Below, one piece after another: positions 37,415-49,288 of a stretch of 64,000 nucleotides of DNA. Below the pieces are notes generated by a model. The model had not been told where the DNA came from. It was given only the letters and a program-made list of their open reading frames with translations, and did not search any database. Within the stretch, counting starts at the first letter, position 1. Every line of letters starts with the position of its first letter. The stretch is taken from assembly GCF_018494035.1 (NCBI RefSeq), contig NZ_JABBFO010000004.1:1-64000 (forward strand). Direction: 5' to 3'. The DNA comes from Rosenbergiella australiborealis (GTDB lineage: Bacteria; Pseudomonadota; Gammaproteobacteria; Enterobacterales; Enterobacteriaceae). Both the position numbers and the translations under genes were made by a program.

Positions 37415-38608
37415 ATGTTTGAATCAATTCCTGCTGCACCGGCTGATCCTATTTTAGGACTCGCTGATCTGTATAAAAGTGACCTTCGCCCAAATAAAAT
37501 TAACTTAGGTATAGGTGTTTACAAAGATGAAACGGGGCTCACCCCTGTCATGATCAGCGTTAAAAAAGCTGAACAGCAGTTATTAGAAACTGAAACAAGT
37601 AAAAATTATCTCAGTATTGAAGGCTATGCATCCTACGCGCAAGCAAGTCAACGTTTGCTTTTGGGTACAGAAAATCCGCTACTTGACAGCCAATGTCTCT
37701 ATACCGCACAAACGCCTGGCGGTACGGGTGCATTACGTGTTGCGGCTGACTTTCTTGCCCAACACACTACGACTAGACGTGTGTGGGTCAGTAACCCAAC
37801 GTGGCCGAATCATCACAATATTTTCGCAGCCAGTGGATTAGAAGTCGCGACTTATACTTATTATCAGCCAGAGACACACACCTTTGATATCGCAGCGATG
37901 TTAGCAGCTCTGGAGTCGGCAAAAGCAGGTGATGTTGTGGTTTTACATGGCTGCTGCCATAACCCAACTGGCATTGACCCTACCCCTGAACAGTGGCAGC
38001 AACTTTCGGCGTTTATTCAACGTAAATCTCTTTTACCTCTCTTTGATTTCGCTTATCAAGGTCTTGGCCAAGGCCTGGACGAAGATGCACAAGGTTTACG
38101 CCTATTTGCTGAATCCCATCAAGAATTTATCGTCTGCAGTTCATACTCTAAAAACTTTGGATTATATAATGAACGTACAGGAGCATTTACTTTACGGGCA
38201 GCCACACCGCAAGCAGCTAGCGATGCATTTAGCCAAGTGAAAGCGGTGATCCGGGCCAACTACTCGAACCCGCCGTCACACGGGGCAGCGGTAGTAGCAA
38301 CCATTCTCAATGACCAGACTTTAAGAACTATTTGGGAACAAGAACTCTTAGAGGTTCGCCAGCGGATCCAACGTATGCGTCAACTCTTTGTACAAACCCT
38401 GCAAGAAAAAGGTGCTACTCAGGACTTTTCCTTTATCAACAGGCAAAACGGCATGTTTTCGTTTAGTGGCTTAACTAAAGAGCAAGTGACACGGTTACGT
38501 GAAGAATTTGCGATTTACGCAGTGGCTTCAGGACGAATCAATATTGCTGGGATGACGCCAGAAAATATGTCCCGCCTGTGTGAGTCGATCATTACGGTTA
38601 CGCGTTGA
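37415..38608 (+). CDS. aspC: aspartate aminotransferase
   Basis: AspC makes aspartate from oxaloacetate and glutamate, and also tyrosine and phenylalanine. The 397-residue class I aminotransferase has the PLP lysine in [15 protein letters not shown], and the motifs [25 protein letters not shown] and [11 protein letters not shown]. The length and order agree with E. coli AspC. Its transcript ends at the bidirectional hairpin next to convergent ycbL. Confidence 0.97.
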   Translation: MFESIPAAPADPILGLADLYKSDLRPNKINLGIGVYKDETGLTPVMISVKKAEQQLLETETSKNYLSIEGYASYAQASQRLLLGTENPLLDSQCLYTAQTPGGTGALRVAADFLAQHTTTRRVWVSNPTWPNHHNIFAASGLEVATYTYYQPETHTFDIAAMLAALESAKAGDVVVLHGCCHNPTGIDPTPEQWQQLSAFIQRKSLLPLFDFAYQGLGQGLDEDAQGLRLFAESHQEFIVCSSYSKNFGLYNERTGAFTLRAATPQAASDAFSQVKAVIRANYSNPPSHGAAVVATILNDQTLRTIWEQELLEVRQRIQRMRQLFVQTLQEKGATQDFSFINRQNGMFSFSGLTKEQVTRLREEFAIYAVASGRINIAGMTPENMSRLCESIITVTR

Positions 38609-38611
38609 CCT

Positions 38612-38637
38612 TTTTGCCCGGCAATCGCCGGGCAAAA
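38612..38637. terminator. bidirectional terminator between aspC and ycbL
   Basis: The 11-base stem TTTTGCCCGGC / GCCGGGCAAAA with loop AATC gives T residues on both strands. Confidence 0.9.
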
Positions 38638-38639
38638 TA

Positions 38640-39278
38640 TTAACGTAGAAATGGATTAGTGACTCGTTCGTGGCCTAATGTCGAACGGGGACCATGGCCA
38701 GGAATAAAAGTAACGTCATCCCCCAACGGTAATAATTTTTGTTCGATAGACGTTATTAAGTGTTGTGCATTCCCGCGAGGGAAATCTGTGCGTCCCACAC
38801 CGCCTTTAAAGATCACATCACCAGAAAAAAGTAGACGTTGCTCAGCATAATAAAAAACAATATGCCCGGGGGTATGACCTGGACAATGTAATACTTCAAA
38901 CTCGCAAGCACCCACGCTAACGTAATCACCTTCCGCTAACCACTTATCGGGATAAAATACTGGGCAAGGTGGGAAACCGAACATCGCACTTTGCTCAGGC
39001 AAGCTATCGAACAAAAAGCGATCGTCTTGGTGGGGACCAATCATCGGTACTCGATAATGCTCGGCTAACACATTCGCTGCCCCGACATGATCGAGATGAC
39101 CATGAGTCAGCAAAATCTTCTCAATTTGAATCGGTTGCTGAGCAACAATTTGAATAATTTTTTGCGCGTCGCCACCGGGATCAATGAGAACGGCTTTCAT
39201 CGTCTTATTACAGATCACTAAGCTACAATTCTGCGTAAACGCAGTTACCGGAATCAGTTGGTAAGTGAGGGAATCCAT
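38640..39278 (-). CDS. gloC: glyoxalase II-type hydrolase (YcbL/GloC)
   Basis: GloC (YcbL) is a type II glyoxalase that hydrolyses S-lactoylglutathione, finishing methylglyoxal detoxification. The 212-residue metallo-beta-lactamase fold protein has THGHLDHVG (metal ligands), the second histidine in [10 protein letters not shown], the aspartate in [10 protein letters not shown], and FIPGHGPRS. The ATG ending at 39278 ([10 protein letters not shown]) has TAAGG upstream and matches the family start. It is followed by ycbK upstream on the minus strand. Confidence 0.92.
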   Translation of the reverse strand: MDSLTYQLIPVTAFTQNCSLVICNKTMKAVLIDPGGDAQKIIQIVAQQPIQIEKILLTHGHLDHVGAANVLAEHYRVPMIGPHQDDRFLFDSLPEQSAMFGFPPCPVFYPDKWLAEGDYVSVGACEFEVLHCPGHTPGHIVFYYAEQRLLFSGDVIFKGGVGRTDFPRGNAQHLITSIEQKLLPLGDDVTFIPGHGPRSTLGHERVTNPFLR

Positions 39279-39286
39279 GTGTAACC

Positions 39287-39844
39287 TTATGACCAATGCC
39301 GAACCGGTCCAGTATCAATATGAACAAAATTGCTTTTCGGATAATAACCTACGCCACCCGCATTCATTTTTAGAGCAGCTTTACGCACGTTATTCAATGC
39401 AATACCTTCGATATGAAAATCCATCGCCTGCCCTAACGTATGATAGCTATGTTTAGCGACCCCACTACGCGCGCTGCGACTACGCAATTCATCATTTGTC
39501 GCAATACTGCGAAAACCAGACACTAGCTGGATAGGTTTTTTCGTTTCAAGCATAACTTGCAAACGGTAGATATGTTCAAAAAGATGAGGATCAATCGCAT
39601 GAATTTTATCGGCGCGATAATCGCGGAAGAAATGGTTAAGTCGTACGAGTTCACTTGGATTATACGTTTTACCGTTGAAAAACTCTGCTTTTAAACTTTC
39701 CCCGGTATGGATGTTATTCAGTGTCAAGATCTTGGGACGAGAGGTCGATAACGAGGCTTGAGCAAACTGCGGTAAGCACGATAATCCCGCTGCAACTGAA
39801 CCTAATAAAAGTAGTTTACGTCGATGAGAATCAATTTTTTCCAT
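39287..39844 (-). CDS. mepK: murein endopeptidase MepK (YcbK), Tat-exported
   Basis: MepK is a peptidase M15-family periplasmic enzyme that cleaves 3-3 cross-links, the ones made by LD-transpeptidases. The 185-residue precursor has a twin-arginine signal ([15 protein letters not shown]) at residues 6-21. The zinc site residues lie in [17 protein letters not shown], and [13 protein letters not shown] follows. The start is the ATG ending at 39844; one two codons upstream is also possible. It lies downstream of ldtD, whose product makes the 3-3 links, and upstream of gloC, as in E. coli. Confidence 0.92.
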   Translation of the reverse strand: MEKIDSHRRKLLLLGSVAAGLSCLPQFAQASLSTSRPKILTLNNIHTGESLKAEFFNGKTYNPSELVRLNHFFRDYRADKIHAIDPHLFEHIYRLQVMLETKKPIQLVSGFRSIATNDELRSRSARSGVAKHSYHTLGQAMDFHIEGIALNNVRKAALKMNAGGVGYYPKSNFVHIDTGPVRHWS

Positions 39845-39960
39845 GGGCATAGCATCCGCGAGACAGAAGGGCAAAAAAACAACAGGGGAACCATACCCAC
39901 ACTGTTGTGCTTCGTCAAGACGCAGACATGATAACAGTCAACTTAATTACAGTTTGAAAG

Positions 39961-39988
39961 AAAATCAGCTGGCAGAATCGCCAGCTGA
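39961..39988 (-). terminator. rho-independent terminator of ldtD
   Basis: On the minus strand TCAGCTGGC / GCCAGCTGA with a GATTCT loop is followed by TTTTCTTTC. It lies 10 bases after the ldtD stop. The space 39875-39960 holds only the mepK leader. Confidence 0.88.
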
Positions 39989-39997
39989 AGGATCATC

Positions 39998-41758
39998 CTA
40001 TAACAAGAATTTTTCTGCATTAGCCAATGAACTCCAGCCTCCTCTCGCTAGCTGGTCATAACTGTAAATATCAGTTCTAAATTGTGCTTGGCCATCATCA
40101 CTAATCCAAGCCGTGAGATAATACAAATTCACCGGAATACGATGACGGATAGCAATTGGACGTGTAACGCGACTGTCTATCGTCGATGCTATGCGACTCT
40201 GATCCCAGCCGACATCTTTCAAGAGAATTCCCGCAAGTTGTGCCGCTTTGTTGATCCGTACGCAACCAGAACTAATGGCACGAATATCCTGCTCGAAAAG
40301 CCCGTGATTGGGTGTGTCATGCAAATAGATTGCATCGGAGCTCGGCATATTAAACTTATAACGCCCTAACGCATTTTGTGGGCCAGGCGACTGTTGTACA
40401 CGATAAGGGAACGCTGTCGCTGAGACGGTTTGCCAATTGACACTTGAAGGATTAACAGCTGTTGCATTAGCCCCCCATCCAGAATAGAGCGTGAAGTTAT
40501 GTTTTTCTAAGTAACTTGGATCTCTACGCAGTTTTGGTACAAGATCTTCACGTATTAGCGTATTGGGAACTGTCCACGTTGGGTTGAGCACGACGCTATT
40601 TAACGCGCTACGCATCAGTGGCGTTTTCCTGTCTGGACGTCCAACAATCACACGCGACGATAAAATGGTCTTACCATCGACATAATAGTTAAGTGTATAG
40701 TTGGCAATGTTGACCATAATACCGTTATGCATATCATCAGGTAACAATCGTAGACGTTGCATATTAAGCGCCAATAATGTCGCTCGCTGATGTGGTGTGA
40801 TATTCAGCCATTCACGGGTTTTTAAGCCAATTACGCCGTCATCCGTTAGTCCCTGCCAATGCTGAAAACGTTTTACTGCTGAAACTAATGCATCCGAGTA
40901 GATATCTTCGGCAGGGCCGCTGCTTGCAGGCGTTAGCATTGACGGCTGTGCAGGGGCTAACATACGTTGTTCACTCGGCGCTGGTTGCTGAGCCACTGGT
41001 TGACTTGTCGTCGGTACTGTTGCAACCGCCGCTTGTGCCTCGCTAAGCCAGCCGCCACGGACCAATAGCTGCCTTAATTGTGGTACAGAAGGATCACTGT
41101 CGCCAGGGCGTAACGTCCGACTCAAGTCTAGTTTTGGCCAAGGTTTATTATCAGCCAGTAACACTACCAAGGCTTTTTGCATGGACCGATATTGCGGATG
41201 TTGCGGGACTAGCCCATCAATGAAACTTTGAGTTGTGCCATGATTGACAGCTTGAAGCCAGCGATCGATTAACGCAGTGCTTGGCGCGCTTAAGTGAAAT
41301 CCATTCGGGCCATAGAACCATGACTCACCCTGTGCTGGCGCTGCACTTACAAATTGTAGGTAACCTAATAGTGCATCGGATAAAATAACATCGCGGGCAT
41401 CACTGGATAAATCGTTACGACTCAGTAGTGAAAGCCATCGTGCAAATTGCGGTTGGACGCCAGAGAGCGCTACTTCAGAAAGTTGCTGTTCAAAGCCACG
41501 AATTGCTTGGTCATCGCCCCACATAGGGAGAGAGTGATGTTGACGATAAACAGAAGTTAACAAACTGCCATAGTAAGGAGTGACGCCTGCAGGTAACGCT
41601 TGGTAAATCGAGACGATACGCTGATTAGCTGTTTTAATATGAGTGATCGGTGAGCTCGACTGCTCAGCGGCCGCTTCCGTTACCGATGAAAAACCGATAG
41701 CTAAAGACATTGTGCCAAATAGCATTACCGGTTTGAGCTGAAAACTCTTTAGAAACAT
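39998..41758 (-). CDS. ldtD: L,D-transpeptidase LdtD (YcbB)
   Basis: LdtD forms 3-3 meso-diaminopimelate cross-links in peptidoglycan and is beta-lactam resistant. The 586-residue product has an N-terminal membrane anchor/signal segment, a scaffold region and a peptidoglycan-binding domain (VKRFQHWQGLTDDGVIGLKT). A YkuD catalytic domain follows, with the catalytic cysteine in SSGCVRINKA. I chose the ATG ending at 41758, seven bases after AAGGAG. The TPAxPA-rich segment near residues 240-280 is a linker. The gene runs parallel to the downstream mepK. Confidence 0.94.
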   Translation of the reverse strand: MFLKSFQLKPVMLFGTMSLAIGFSSVTEAAAEQSSSPITHIKTANQRIVSIYQALPAGVTPYYGSLLTSVYRQHHSLPMWGDDQAIRGFEQQLSEVALSGVQPQFARWLSLLSRNDLSSDARDVILSDALLGYLQFVSAAPAQGESWFYGPNGFHLSAPSTALIDRWLQAVNHGTTQSFIDGLVPQHPQYRSMQKALVVLLADNKPWPKLDLSRTLRPGDSDPSVPQLRQLLVRGGWLSEAQAAVATVPTTSQPVAQQPAPSEQRMLAPAQPSMLTPASSGPAEDIYSDALVSAVKRFQHWQGLTDDGVIGLKTREWLNITPHQRATLLALNMQRLRLLPDDMHNGIMVNIANYTLNYYVDGKTILSSRVIVGRPDRKTPLMRSALNSVVLNPTWTVPNTLIREDLVPKLRRDPSYLEKHNFTLYSGWGANATAVNPSSVNWQTVSATAFPYRVQQSPGPQNALGRYKFNMPSSDAIYLHDTPNHGLFEQDIRAISSGCVRINKAAQLAGILLKDVGWDQSRIASTIDSRVTRPIAIRHRIPVNLYYLTAWISDDGQAQFRTDIYSYDQLARGGWSSLANAEKFLL

Positions 41759-41834
41759 CCCTGACTCCTTACCTTGTTGAGACACGCATCAAAAAGTTCA
41801 ATGTTTTTTATTATTTTCTTCCTTTGAGTGTAAA

Positions 41835-41869
41835 CGAAAAAACGACATTTGTTATAAACAAATGTCGTT
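41835..41869 (-). terminator. rho-independent terminator of the mukFEB operon
   Basis: On the minus strand AACGACATTTGTT / AACAAATGTCGTT form a perfect 13-base stem with a TAT loop, followed by TTTTTCG. It lies just after the mukB stop and before the ldtD leader. Confidence 0.95.
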
Positions 41870-41900
41870 CGATTCTTAAGTATTGATAATTTATCTTTAT

Positions 41901-44900
41901 CTAACTAATGTCAGCCGTCGGCTGAACTGGAGGAGGTGTTATTGATGGTTCTGGTGAAAACCCTTTTAATCCAACAACATGAACATGTTCAACGTCATTA
42001 ACCACTTTACGCATCAGTTTGTAAGTAGTCCCCTTTTCCGGACTAATATTTTCTGGTGCTGCGATCACTAATTGCATTTCAAGACGTTCACATAACTCAA
42101 AAAGCGTTGCAATTGAGCGTGCATCCAGACGTGCCGCCTCATCTAGGAAGAGTAAACGACAAGGTGAAATATCTTTACCCCGTAGTCGACGCGACTCATC
42201 TTCCCAGCTTTGTACGACCATAACGAGAATAGACATCCCTGTACCGATTGCTTCACCGGTTGAAAGCGCCCCACTCTCAGCGCGTAACCAACCATCAGAA
42301 CCGCGATTCACTTCAACTTCCATTTCCAGATAATTACGGTAATCAAGAAGTTCCTCGCCAATCACTTGCGGCGTACGACTGCCTAAATCGATATGAGGAT
42401 TGAGGCGTTGATATAATTTTGCTAATGCCTCGGAAAAGGTTAATCGTTGGCTATTGAACAGGTCTTGATGTTGTTCATGATCTTGAGCCAAGGTCTCCAA
42501 GAGGATCGAGTGTGCTTCACGGACATTGACGTTAAGACGCACACTATTCACTTGTCCGAACTTCACCGCTTGTAACCCTTGGTTCAATTGGCGAATCCGC
42601 GTTTGTTCGCGTTGGATCGTTTTACGAATAATATTCGCAGCACTGCGCGAGCTTATCGCCAGGGTTTGTTCACGAGATGTCAGCTCTTCGGTTAAACGAT
42701 TAAGCTCAATTTCCATTTGTTCGATAGCTTCGATCGGGTCATCCGTACGAATAATATCTTGGCGGATACGTTCACGTAAGTGCTGGTAAACCGCGATAAA
42801 GAAACGAATTTTTCGCTCTGGATAACGGGGATCTTCGGAGAGCCGTAAAACATCACGCAGATGTTCATTATCGGCCACCGCTAAACGTAATGCGCCTAAA
42901 GCCTTATCGGACATTGAGCGCAGCTCATCGCCGCCTAGGTAAGCAAGCTCACGACGATGTAAACGTCTTTCAAGTCCATTTTCTTTAACTAGACGCAGAA
43001 CTGTACACCAGCCAGCCTTCGCTGACACGACTTGGCTACGACTTTGACTGTAATCACGCTCTACCTTGCGTAAGCGTTTTTGTAAACTATCCATCTCCGC
43101 TTCACAGAAAGTGAGCTGTTTTTCTAATTGATGACGACGAGCACGGTTGTGACTTAACTGGTTATATAAGGAATCTCGTAGCTCTTTCGCTTGTAACTCG
43201 GCGTGTGGATCAGCTTTTGTACCGAGTGCCTGCATCTCTTGCTGCAGTTCAGCTAACATATCGCGTTTTGCATCATAAGAGCTCTTTAACGATGCAAGTA
43301 ATTGACTACTTTGTGTTAATTGTTGTTGGTGCTGACGTAAACGTTCGCGAAGTTCTGCGCGTTCATTCTCGGCGTGGACTAACTGCTGACGTAATTTTTG
43401 TGTCAGATCGCTATTGCCGTCGAGCATTCCCTCGGCTTCAGCGTAGTTAAAATGCGCCCGACGTTGAACCACTTCCGTCAGAGAAAATGCCTGTTGGCGG
43501 TAGGTACGCTGTTGTTGCTGAGCCGCTTGATAATCCGCTTCGAGTTGCTGATGCTGCTCCGGATCGCTTTGTAACACAGCGATCATGGGTTCAAGTTTCG
43601 CTAATTTTTGCCCATATTGTTGCAGGAAACGTGCCGCATCTTGCGCTTCTTCAACTTGTTCGCGTAACGCTTCGCAACGGTCAGCTAAAGTATCGTCCAA
43701 TAATAGACTGACTCGCGGTAATAAGCGATTCAACTGTGCAACACCTTCACGCGCACTTTCAAACTGTTGACGTTGCTGCTGTGTATTCGCCTCATGATTA
43801 GCCATCGCACGTTCAATATCGGTACGACGTGTGGTCAGTTGACGGATCTGCGCCTCAGGATCTTGTTCAAATACAATCGCTAGGTGGTTACCAATAAAAC
43901 GACTGAATGACTGATGTAAACGTTGCGTTTTCTGAACGTCAAAGGAGAGCGTTGCATATTTTTCGCTAAGGGCATCTCGCTCTTGAGAAAGTCGCTCAAG
44001 CTCACTTTCCCTTGCAGCACGGCCAAATAACGGCACTTTTGGAAAGCGAGAATAACGCCATTGTCGCTCGGCAATTTTGACCACGACGGCTTTGTTCAGT
44101 TCTTCAACCGTAAAGACACTATCGTCAAAAGATTGTGGATCCCCTTCGATTAAATAAAGATCTTCCGGGCACTCTTCCAAATCCGCTAATAATGCTTGGA
44201 TTGGAGCAAGTTCAGGTACCACAATAGCATGACGCGATGGGCCATATAACGCCGAGAAGTAAGGCGCATCTTCTAGGGTGACATCATCGTAAATCTCTGA
44301 GAGTAATACTCCCCCGAATTTCTCAGCCAAGTGATTAAGACGACTATCTTCCGCACCACCCGGTTGACTCAAACGTTCAATTTGCTGCTCGACCTGGCGT
44401 CTGCGACTGGCTATCTCATCACGCTCAACGGTAGTTTCACGCTCACGCTCTAGCAGATACTGCATATATTCGGTGACCTGACTACTTTGCGTAAAGACTT
44501 GCCCTGTCTGTTCGCTTAGTTGTATCAAGATCTCTTGTGCCGCTAACCAATGAGGTGCTTTATTGGTCAGCGTACTTATTTTCTCACGAATGTGATCCAA
44601 CGATTGACGATGCAATAAACGCTGTTCACTTGCTTCGTCTACCCCCGCCGCCAGTTGTTCGATACGCGCTTCGTATTCGCGATGTAACTCTTCAAGCATT
44701 TCTGCGTCGAACTGCTGTCCTTGGCGTTTGCAGAACTCCGCCAGTAAACGTTCGGCATCATGTTGTTCACGCAAACGTTGTTCAAGTTCAGAAAGGCGTG
44801 CGCGTAGTCCCGGTAATTGCTCGGCAAGATGGCGTTGTTGCTGTGCTTGGCGTAAGGATTCTCGACCAACTTGCCACGCATCCGCACGATTTACCGTACC

Positions 44901-46358
44901 ATTGATCTGCTGTACTAATTCATAAGCTTGATTAAATTGGCCATGCGCGGCTTGCGCAACACTAAGCTTTTGCTCCAGATTCAGCAGTAATTGGGTCGCT
45001 TCCTCTTCACGTGCTTGGAAACATGCCTGCCATTCTCCTGCATTATCAGCAGTTAGCTCATCGAGGCTACATACGTCCTTCGCACGTTGCAACGCTTTGA
45101 TGGCTTGTTGGTATTGTATCGCCCGGGTTTGTTGCACATCGAGGGCTTGTTGGAAGTTGGCGAGCTGGCTTTTAAGTTCATCAACTTCTACCTCAGAGGC
45201 TTCAACATTGGCATGGTTCTCTTCGTTGATCTCTTGGGCTTCAGCCACCACTTCTTGCTGCTCTTCCAAACGATAAGAGAGCTCTTCGATTTCATTTTCG
45301 TAACGCTCAATTTTTTCCTGCTGGCGAACAGCATTCTGTACCACCGTGAGATGATCGCTAGCAGCCTGATATTCGCTTTCCAAATCCCCTTCTGCGCCGA
45401 CATGCTCGGATAATTCACGCGCCATTTCAACATGACGGAATTGATCTGTTTTGAGCTGATGACGACCTGTCAGTAGCTCTTGGCGCAGTACAATTGCGCT
45501 ATCCAAATTAATACGGCGATCATTCGCATGACGCATATAATCCGCGGCAACATAGTCTGTGGCTTCAGTGATCAAATGCTTGAAGAGATTCCGATCAGCC
45601 TGTGTGACCCGAATTGCCTCAAGAGTCATCCTATTTTCACGTAAGGCCCCTTCCATATCTTGGAAGGCCTTACGCACACCACCGTTTTCTGGCAATAAGT
45701 AATCACGCAGCGATCGAGTGATGGTGCTGGAAATCCCACCATAAAGAGAAGCTTCGATTAATCGATAAAATTTACTTCGGTCGCTTTGACTTCGTAAACG
45801 ACGTGGCACAATACCATGATCAAACATCATACTGTGATAATCAGTCACCGAGCTGTAGGCTTTAAACGTCATTTGCTGTTGTGCGTCCAGCAGCTCTTTG
45901 ACTTCAGTCAAAGGACGTACTTTAGCTTGACGACTGTTAACAATTTCAGTGAGTAAGTCAGTAGGTAAAGTATCTTCTGATAGATCGTGGATACTGAACG
46001 GCTTAATATCGACTTTCTTATCACGACCCGCAATTTGTTGCAGCCTGACACCCACCAGAGAGCGTTGCCCACGTGAATTGACCACATCCAAGACCGCGTA
46101 GCAGACGCCCGGACGCAGCTTGCCATGTAACCCCTTATCACGTGACCCAGAGGTTGCGCCAGCTTCGGTGGTGTTACGGAAATGAAGTAACGTTAAGTCT
46201 GGAATTAAGGCGGTAATAAAGGCCGCCATCGTCGTCGATTTACCCGCGCCATTCCCACCCGATAGCGTAGTGACCAACTCATCAAGGTCAAAGGTTCGGG
46301 CAAAAAATCCATTCCAGTTTACTAAAGTAAGCGAACGAAACTTTCCACGTTCAATCAT
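41901..46358 (-). CDS. mukB: condensin subunit MukB
   Basis: MukB is the SMC-like motor of the MukBEF condensin, which extrudes DNA loops and helps segregate chromosomes. The 1485-residue protein has an N-terminal head (Walker [16 protein letters not shown]), two long coiled coils with a hinge near residue 650-770, and a C-terminal head. That head has the signature [14 protein letters not shown] and the Walker [15 protein letters not shown]. The length matches E. coli MukB (1486). Its start overlaps the mukE stop by four bases. It is the last gene of the operon. Confidence 0.97.
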   Translation of the reverse strand: MIERGKFRSLTLVNWNGFFARTFDLDELVTTLSGGNGAGKSTTMAAFITALIPDLTLLHFRNTTEAGATSGSRDKGLHGKLRPGVCYAVLDVVNSRGQRSLVGVRLQQIAGRDKKVDIKPFSIHDLSEDTLPTDLLTEIVNSRQAKVRPLTEVKELLDAQQQMTFKAYSSVTDYHSMMFDHGIVPRRLRSQSDRSKFYRLIEASLYGGISSTITRSLRDYLLPENGGVRKAFQDMEGALRENRMTLEAIRVTQADRNLFKHLITEATDYVAADYMRHANDRRINLDSAIVLRQELLTGRHQLKTDQFRHVEMARELSEHVGAEGDLESEYQAASDHLTVVQNAVRQQEKIERYENEIEELSYRLEEQQEVVAEAQEINEENHANVEASEVEVDELKSQLANFQQALDVQQTRAIQYQQAIKALQRAKDVCSLDELTADNAGEWQACFQAREEEATQLLLNLEQKLSVAQAAHGQFNQAYELVQQINGTVNRADAWQVGRESLRQAQQQRHLAEQLPGLRARLSELEQRLREQHDAERLLAEFCKRQGQQFDAEMLEELHREYEARIEQLAAGVDEASEQRLLHRQSLDHIREKISTLTNKAPHWLAAQEILIQLSEQTGQVFTQSSQVTEYMQYLLERERETTVERDEIASRRRQVEQQIERLSQPGGAEDSRLNHLAEKFGGVLLSEIYDDVTLEDAPYFSALYGPSRHAIVVPELAPIQALLADLEECPEDLYLIEGDPQSFDDSVFTVEELNKAVVVKIAERQWRYSRFPKVPLFGRAARESELERLSQERDALSEKYATLSFDVQKTQRLHQSFSRFIGNHLAIVFEQDPEAQIRQLTTRRTDIERAMANHEANTQQQRQQFESAREGVAQLNRLLPRVSLLLDDTLADRCEALREQVEEAQDAARFLQQYGQKLAKLEPMIAVLQSDPEQHQQLEADYQAAQQQQRTYRQQAFSLTEVVQRRAHFNYAEAEGMLDGNSDLTQKLRQQLVHAENERAELRERLRQHQQQLTQSSQLLASLKSSYDAKRDMLAELQQEMQALGTKADPHAELQAKELRDSLYNQLSHNRARRHQLEKQLTFCEAEMDSLQKRLRKVERDYSQSRSQVVSAKAGWCTVLRLVKENGLERRLHRRELAYLGGDELRSMSDKALGALRLAVADNEHLRDVLRLSEDPRYPERKIRFFIAVYQHLRERIRQDIIRTDDPIEAIEQMEIELNRLTEELTSREQTLAISSRSAANIIRKTIQREQTRIRQLNQGLQAVKFGQVNSVRLNVNVREAHSILLETLAQDHEQHQDLFNSQRLTFSEALAKLYQRLNPHIDLGSRTPQVIGEELLDYRNYLEMEVEVNRGSDGWLRAESGALSTGEAIGTGMSILVMVVQSWEDESRRLRGKDISPCRLLFLDEAARLDARSIATLFELCERLEMQLVIAAPENISPEKGTTYKLMRKVVNDVEHVHVVGLKGFSPEPSITPPPVQPTADIS

Positions 46359-47080
46359 GCGTCATCACCTTCTTGTTGCTCCTCAACACTCTCGTCGCGA
46401 GCACTCTCATTTTCATCATCAGTCAGGGCTGAGCTTTTTTCTAAATCTACCGCTTCACCTTCACGTATCAGGCGTAATTGCGCTTCGCGAGGGTCATCAC
46501 TACTGCGAACTTCAGCACCAAAGCGGAACACCGATTCTTTAATTCTAAATTTGCTACTATCGTTCGCCATAAACCAAACCATGCCTAAACGACGTAGTCG
46601 GTTTAAAGAACCACGGACCTTATCGAGGAGCTTTGCTCTATCGATATCTGAACCCGTTGAGCGTTGATTCACAAAACGTAGCAGTTTACTTTCATCAGCC
46701 AAGCTGAGTAATTCGTCATACAGTTCTTGGAAGGTAAAAATCCCTTCGTTAGCCAATCGTTCTGGGCTGAGGTAGAGATAGCATAAGATTTTACCCACCA
46801 TCATATCTAGCTCGGAGAGCACTGAACGCGCGATAAGCGTTGTTGAACGTGGACGAAGGTAGAAAAATCCTTCTGGCGCACGAACGAGTTCCACATGATA
46901 GCGAGCATAAAATTCAGCAAGTTCGTGCTCAAAATCCATCAATAAGGCATGTTGATCAAGATCTTCAAGACTAATATGGCGACCGGCGCGCAATTGACTG
47001 TCTAACGCTGGAAATAACGGGTTAGCGAGAGCTTGTGCCAATTTAACTGGCATCACTTGTTCAATATTTGTCGATGACAT
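46355..47080 (-). CDS. mukE: condensin subunit MukE
   Basis: MukE is the KITE-type winged-helix subunit that bridges the MukF kleisin and MukB heads. The 241-residue product starts [13 protein letters not shown] (ATG ending at 47080) and keeps the stretch [12 protein letters not shown] and [11 protein letters not shown]. The C-terminus is acidic and poorly conserved. The start overlaps the mukF 3' end by 20 bases and its stop overlaps mukB by four, so the three genes are translationally linked. Confidence 0.97.
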   Translation of the reverse strand: MSSTNIEQVMPVKLAQALANPLFPALDSQLRAGRHISLEDLDQHALLMDFEHELAEFYARYHVELVRAPEGFFYLRPRSTTLIARSVLSELDMMVGKILCYLYLSPERLANEGIFTFQELYDELLSLADESKLLRFVNQRSTGSDIDRAKLLDKVRGSLNRLRRLGMVWFMANDSSKFRIKESVFRFGAEVRSSDDPREAQLRLIREGEAVDLEKSSALTDDENESARDESVEEQQEGDDA

Positions 47081-48383
47081 GTGCCTGCACCTTAGCTCCA
47101 TATTCATTAATAGTTTGCCACTCAGCAGGTAATCCTGCTAAATCAGCTTGAGAAACTCCCAGTATCACCGCTTGGTCGACCACAATACGAGCGAGGTCAA
47201 AATGTCGGGCACGAGGATACTCGGCGAGATATTCTTTCATGACTTCGGCGAGATTGAGCGCTTTCCCTTCATTGCGGTAGACGTGCAATGCCTTTTCAAT
47301 CATTGCAACAAGCTGCTCACGAATTTCGCTGAATTCTTCAAATTCCAGTTCGGGAGGAAGTTCACCCATCACTGCATCGTTACGTAATGTCATTTCGTCA
47401 TCACGCATATCATACAAACGATCAGCACTGCTATAAGTGAGCGCCCAAGGCGCATCAAAGTAGCCCTGTACCGACTGCCTTAATCGCTGGGCGAAGACTC
47501 GATTTTTGTCTAAGTCGATGGCAGTACGGATAAATTTATGGACATGACGATCGTAACCGATCCACAAATCTATCGCTTGCTGACCCCAGCTGATAATCCT
47601 GTCCAATTTATTTTGTAGCTCAAAAATGAGTTTATCGAGATAGGCTAAATCGGGCACATTGTAGATAGATTCTTGGATCACAAGTAAATGGGTTTGCAGC
47701 TTATCTCCCGCAGCTTCCAAGGTATCTTGTAATTCACGTAAAGTGCCAGACGTCTCGGAGAGCAGCAGCTCACAACTTGAAATCGCCGCACGCCAATCTT
47801 TGTTCAGTAGGTCAGCAATTTCTTGTTTAATTTGCTGCTGCTGTTCGTCCATTTGACGTTGGGTCAAGTCAATACTGTCGAAGATTTCTGCTACCGAATA
47901 TTTAAGAGGCGCAAAAACATTTCGGTGCCAGTGAATTTGGTCACCGTCTTGATGCGCATCATCAGCAGCACGTTTAAGTTCATGACCAACAATCGATAAT
48001 TGCATCGATAACCGTAATGTGGAGAACTCTTTTTGTCGAACATAGTAATCGGTAATGCCAATCGCTAAAGGCGTTAAGCGATAAATAGCATATCCCTCAG
48101 CGTGTTCGGAGGTAAAACGATTCAAAATACGCTGTTTAACCATATCATTAATGGCATTATTCCCACGTAACTCGACCGTTTCATGGCTTTGTTCAAAAAC
48201 GCGACTCACATGTTTGAACGCATCCAATAATTCACTTTCCGTCAATTCACCTTCCGTACGTTCACCGTTGAGTGTCGCAATGGCGAGCAAAAAAGCCAAT
48301 CGCTCGACGGGAAGCGAGATTGCAAAATCACTTTTTCGAGCCCACGACACTAATTCAGGGATGGTCTGGGTAAAATCGCTCAT
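47061..48383 (-). CDS. mukF: condensin subunit MukF (kleisin)
   Basis: MukF is the kleisin of MukBEF. The 440-residue product has an N-terminal winged-helix dimerisation domain, a central four-helix region, and a C-terminal winged helix that contacts MukB. The length is as in E. coli MukF (440). The conserved blocks [20 protein letters not shown] and [23 protein letters not shown] are visible. It shares a four-base overlap with cmoM and precedes mukE. Confidence 0.97.
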   Translation of the reverse strand: MSDFTQTIPELVSWARKSDFAISLPVERLAFLLAIATLNGERTEGELTESELLDAFKHVSRVFEQSHETVELRGNNAINDMVKQRILNRFTSEHAEGYAIYRLTPLAIGITDYYVRQKEFSTLRLSMQLSIVGHELKRAADDAHQDGDQIHWHRNVFAPLKYSVAEIFDSIDLTQRQMDEQQQQIKQEIADLLNKDWRAAISSCELLLSETSGTLRELQDTLEAAGDKLQTHLLVIQESIYNVPDLAYLDKLIFELQNKLDRIISWGQQAIDLWIGYDRHVHKFIRTAIDLDKNRVFAQRLRQSVQGYFDAPWALTYSSADRLYDMRDDEMTLRNDAVMGELPPELEFEEFSEIREQLVAMIEKALHVYRNEGKALNLAEVMKEYLAEYPRARHFDLARIVVDQAVILGVSQADLAGLPAEWQTINEYGAKVQAHVIDKY

Positions 48384-49165
48384 AGCTCATCCTTTCTTAC
48401 AGGCTTACGCGCCGTAACGTGTATATAACGCCCTAAACTCATAAAAGGTTCCTGACGACTGTAACGCCGCTCCATTTCTATAATGCCTTCTTCACCATTT
48501 GCAGAAGGCGGAAGATCGCGGATAAGGTCACTGAATACTCGAATTCCCGCTTTACTTTCTATTTCAAAACCGAGGTTGCGTAACCATAGTTCGACCTCAG
48601 CAGGATCTCGAGGGTAATCGGGCGAAAGCGTTTTTTTCTTTCGCTTCTTCATGTGCGCCTTTAAATAACCAAAATTCCCTAACGTTAGATTTTGCAGCGT
48701 TAAACCATGAACATTGTAAAACATCAATGATAACACGCCGCCTGGTGATAGCGTGTCGAATAAAGCCGCGAGTGTTTTCTCTGGTTCTGCGATCCACTCC
48801 AGCACGGCATGAAATAAGACAACATCAACCGGGCTGTCTAACTGACGCCCGACGTCTTGTGCCGGCGTTTGGATAAACGTCATCTGCGATTCAACACCGC
48901 GCTCCTGTGCATGCTGTTTAGCCCGTATCAACATCTGCTCAGAAACATCACATAACGTTATACGATGACCACGCTGGGCTAATCCCGCCGAGATTTGACC
49001 TATGCCGCCGCCAGCATCAAGAATTGATAGCGGGGTCTTGGGTAGAGTCGCTAAAATGGCCTCCAACTCTTCCCAAAGAATAACTTGACGTATACGTCCT
49101 TTAAGTGTGCCATAGATGTTCTGTGCAAAACGTTCTGCCAAGTCATCAAAATTCCGATCCATCAT
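48380..49165 (-). CDS. cmoM: tRNA 5-carboxymethoxyuridine methyltransferase CmoM
   Basis: CmoM methylates cmo5U at position 34 of some tRNAs to form mcmo5U (older name SmtA). The 261-residue product has the SAM motif [11 protein letters not shown] at about residue 48 and [16 protein letters not shown], then LSPDYPRDP and [10 protein letters not shown] near the C-terminus. The start MMDRNFDD follows GGAG by seven bases. It opens the mukFEB operon, with a four-base overlap with mukF. It is divergent from elyC. Confidence 0.92.
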   Translation of the reverse strand: MMDRNFDDLAERFAQNIYGTLKGRIRQVILWEELEAILATLPKTPLSILDAGGGIGQISAGLAQRGHRITLCDVSEQMLIRAKQHAQERGVESQMTFIQTPAQDVGRQLDSPVDVVLFHAVLEWIAEPEKTLAALFDTLSPGGVLSLMFYNVHGLTLQNLTLGNFGYLKAHMKKRKKKTLSPDYPRDPAEVELWLRNLGFEIESKAGIRVFSDLIRDLPPSANGEEGIIEMERRYSRQEPFMSLGRYIHVTARKPVRKDEL

Positions 49166-49288
49166 ACTGATACTCCGCATAAACGACAGAAGAAATATGC
49201 TATTTTGTCACAGCTCTCCCCTTAATGGAGCTGTCGTTGACATAATCCTGTGTTGGGTGCTGTTTTTTCGTTCAATTCGGTAGGTATT

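Noticed and set aside
41901-46358. Numerous overlapping frames inside mukB on the plus strand
   Set aside because: They are shadows of the long coding frame and have no ribosome sites or known similarity.
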